Shown: positions 5,723 through 5,937 of the stretch, one piece after another | Layout: each line of letters opens with the position of its first letter | Position numbering within the stretch: position 1 is the first letter of the stretch | DNA from: Phycisphaerae bacterium | GTDB lineage: Bacteria; Planctomycetota; Phycisphaerae; JAJVII01 | NCBI GenBank assembly: GCA_028706835.1 | Contig: JAQTVL010000297.1 | Span: 1 to 5,937, forward strand | DNA length: 5,937 nucleotides | Direction of reading: 5' to 3' | Program-made: the position numbers and the translations under genes | Notes under the pieces: model-generated | The model's database searches: none | Seen by the model: the letters and a program-made list of their open reading frames with translations, nothing else | Told to the model about the DNA's origin: nothing

Positions 5723-5937
5723 CTATTGCCCCTGCAACTTGCCTTTGCTGAGCATGAGCAGACGCCCCGTTCCAGGGCTTAAGAGGACTACGGCGGTTTC
5801 AACCATCGCCCACATAGCCGGGCTTACCAGGCGGAACACGGCACTCGCTGCCCGCGTGTAGGCTTCCCCGCGATGAACCGTTCTTGGTCTACGGTACGCT
5901 ACGATTAACCCGCCGCGGAATAGCAGGGCAAAACCCC
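5723..5937 (-). CDS. C-terminal end of an unrecognised upstream protein (partial)
   Basis: A minus-strand frame is open from the window edge (first full codon at 5935) for 70 codons to TAG at 5725-5723. It has no start in the window beyond internal methionines. Visible features are a basic stretch (Y-R-R-P-R, then H-R-G-E-A-Y-T-R), then an alternating hydrophobic segment with W-A-M-V-E-T-A-V-V-L-L that could be amphipathic or membrane-associated, and a basic tail L-S-K-G-K-L-Q-G-Q. The other two minus-strand frames hit stops early here. I cannot name a family. It is on the same strand as the giant gene but 409 bp upstream with a hairpin between, so they are probably not one operon. It could also be a chance open frame. 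Confidence 0.5.
   Translation of the reverse strand, partial: GFALLFRGGLIVAYRRPRTVHRGEAYTRAASAVFRLVSPAMWAMVETAVVLLSPGTGRLLMLSKGKLQGQ

Noticed and set aside
5683..5760. A tRNA on the minus strand, suggested by a T-arm-like CGCAG-TTCAATC-CTGCG
   Set aside because: The bases upstream give no matching acceptor strand, D-arm or anticodon arm at the right distances, and they overlap the end of an open coding frame. A simple hairpin is the better reading.
1..5937. A CRISPR array or mobile element as an explanation for the repeats
   Set aside because: The repeats are in-frame coding units of 57, 273/279 and about 400 bp with diverged copies and no spacers. There are no inverted terminal repeats, target-site duplications or transposase sequence.

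Overview
The window is dominated by one very long gene on the minus strand. It starts at 5313 and is still open at position 1, giving 1771 codons with no in-frame stop. The product is an exported, low-complexity, glycine/threonine/serine-rich beta-strand repeat protein. It has a Sec signal peptide, a MAM/jelly-roll-like N-terminal domain, an internal LamG-like (concanavalin-type) domain, and long arrays of PATR-type repeats ('autotransporter-associated beta strand repeat', motif K-x-G-x-G-x-L-x-L-x-G-x-N-T-[YF]-x-G). The C-terminus lies outside the window, so its anchoring or sorting mode cannot be read here.

Organism: the DNA is GC-rich, and the combination of LamG or jelly-roll domains with PATR repeats in a giant secreted protein is typical of the Planctomycetota/Verrucomicrobiota group. 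This is an inference from architecture. No rRNA or housekeeping marker is present to confirm it.

Layout along the minus strand, 5' to 3': (1) 5937-5723, the last 70 codons of an unrecognised upstream gene; (2) 5709-5691, a perfect 6-bp hairpin 13 nt after its stop, a possible transcription end; (3) 5722-5314, a 409-bp intergenic region that is AT-richer than the genes and carries a 24-25-nt direct repeat and a Shine-Dalgarno sequence; (4) 5313-1, the giant surface protein. Its order is signal peptide (residues 1-25), jelly-roll domain (26-210), first beta-repeat cassette (217-531), LamG domain (532-750), a beta-rich connector (751-912), a second cassette with five PATR motifs at 90-93-residue spacing (913-1425), and a different repeat of about 135 residues in at least three copies (1440 to the window edge).

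The many other open frames on both strands overlap this gene and look like shadows of its GC-rich, repetitive codons. I see no RNA gene, CRISPR array, insertion sequence or defence system. The interest lies in the protein's modular repeat architecture, not in a multi-gene system.
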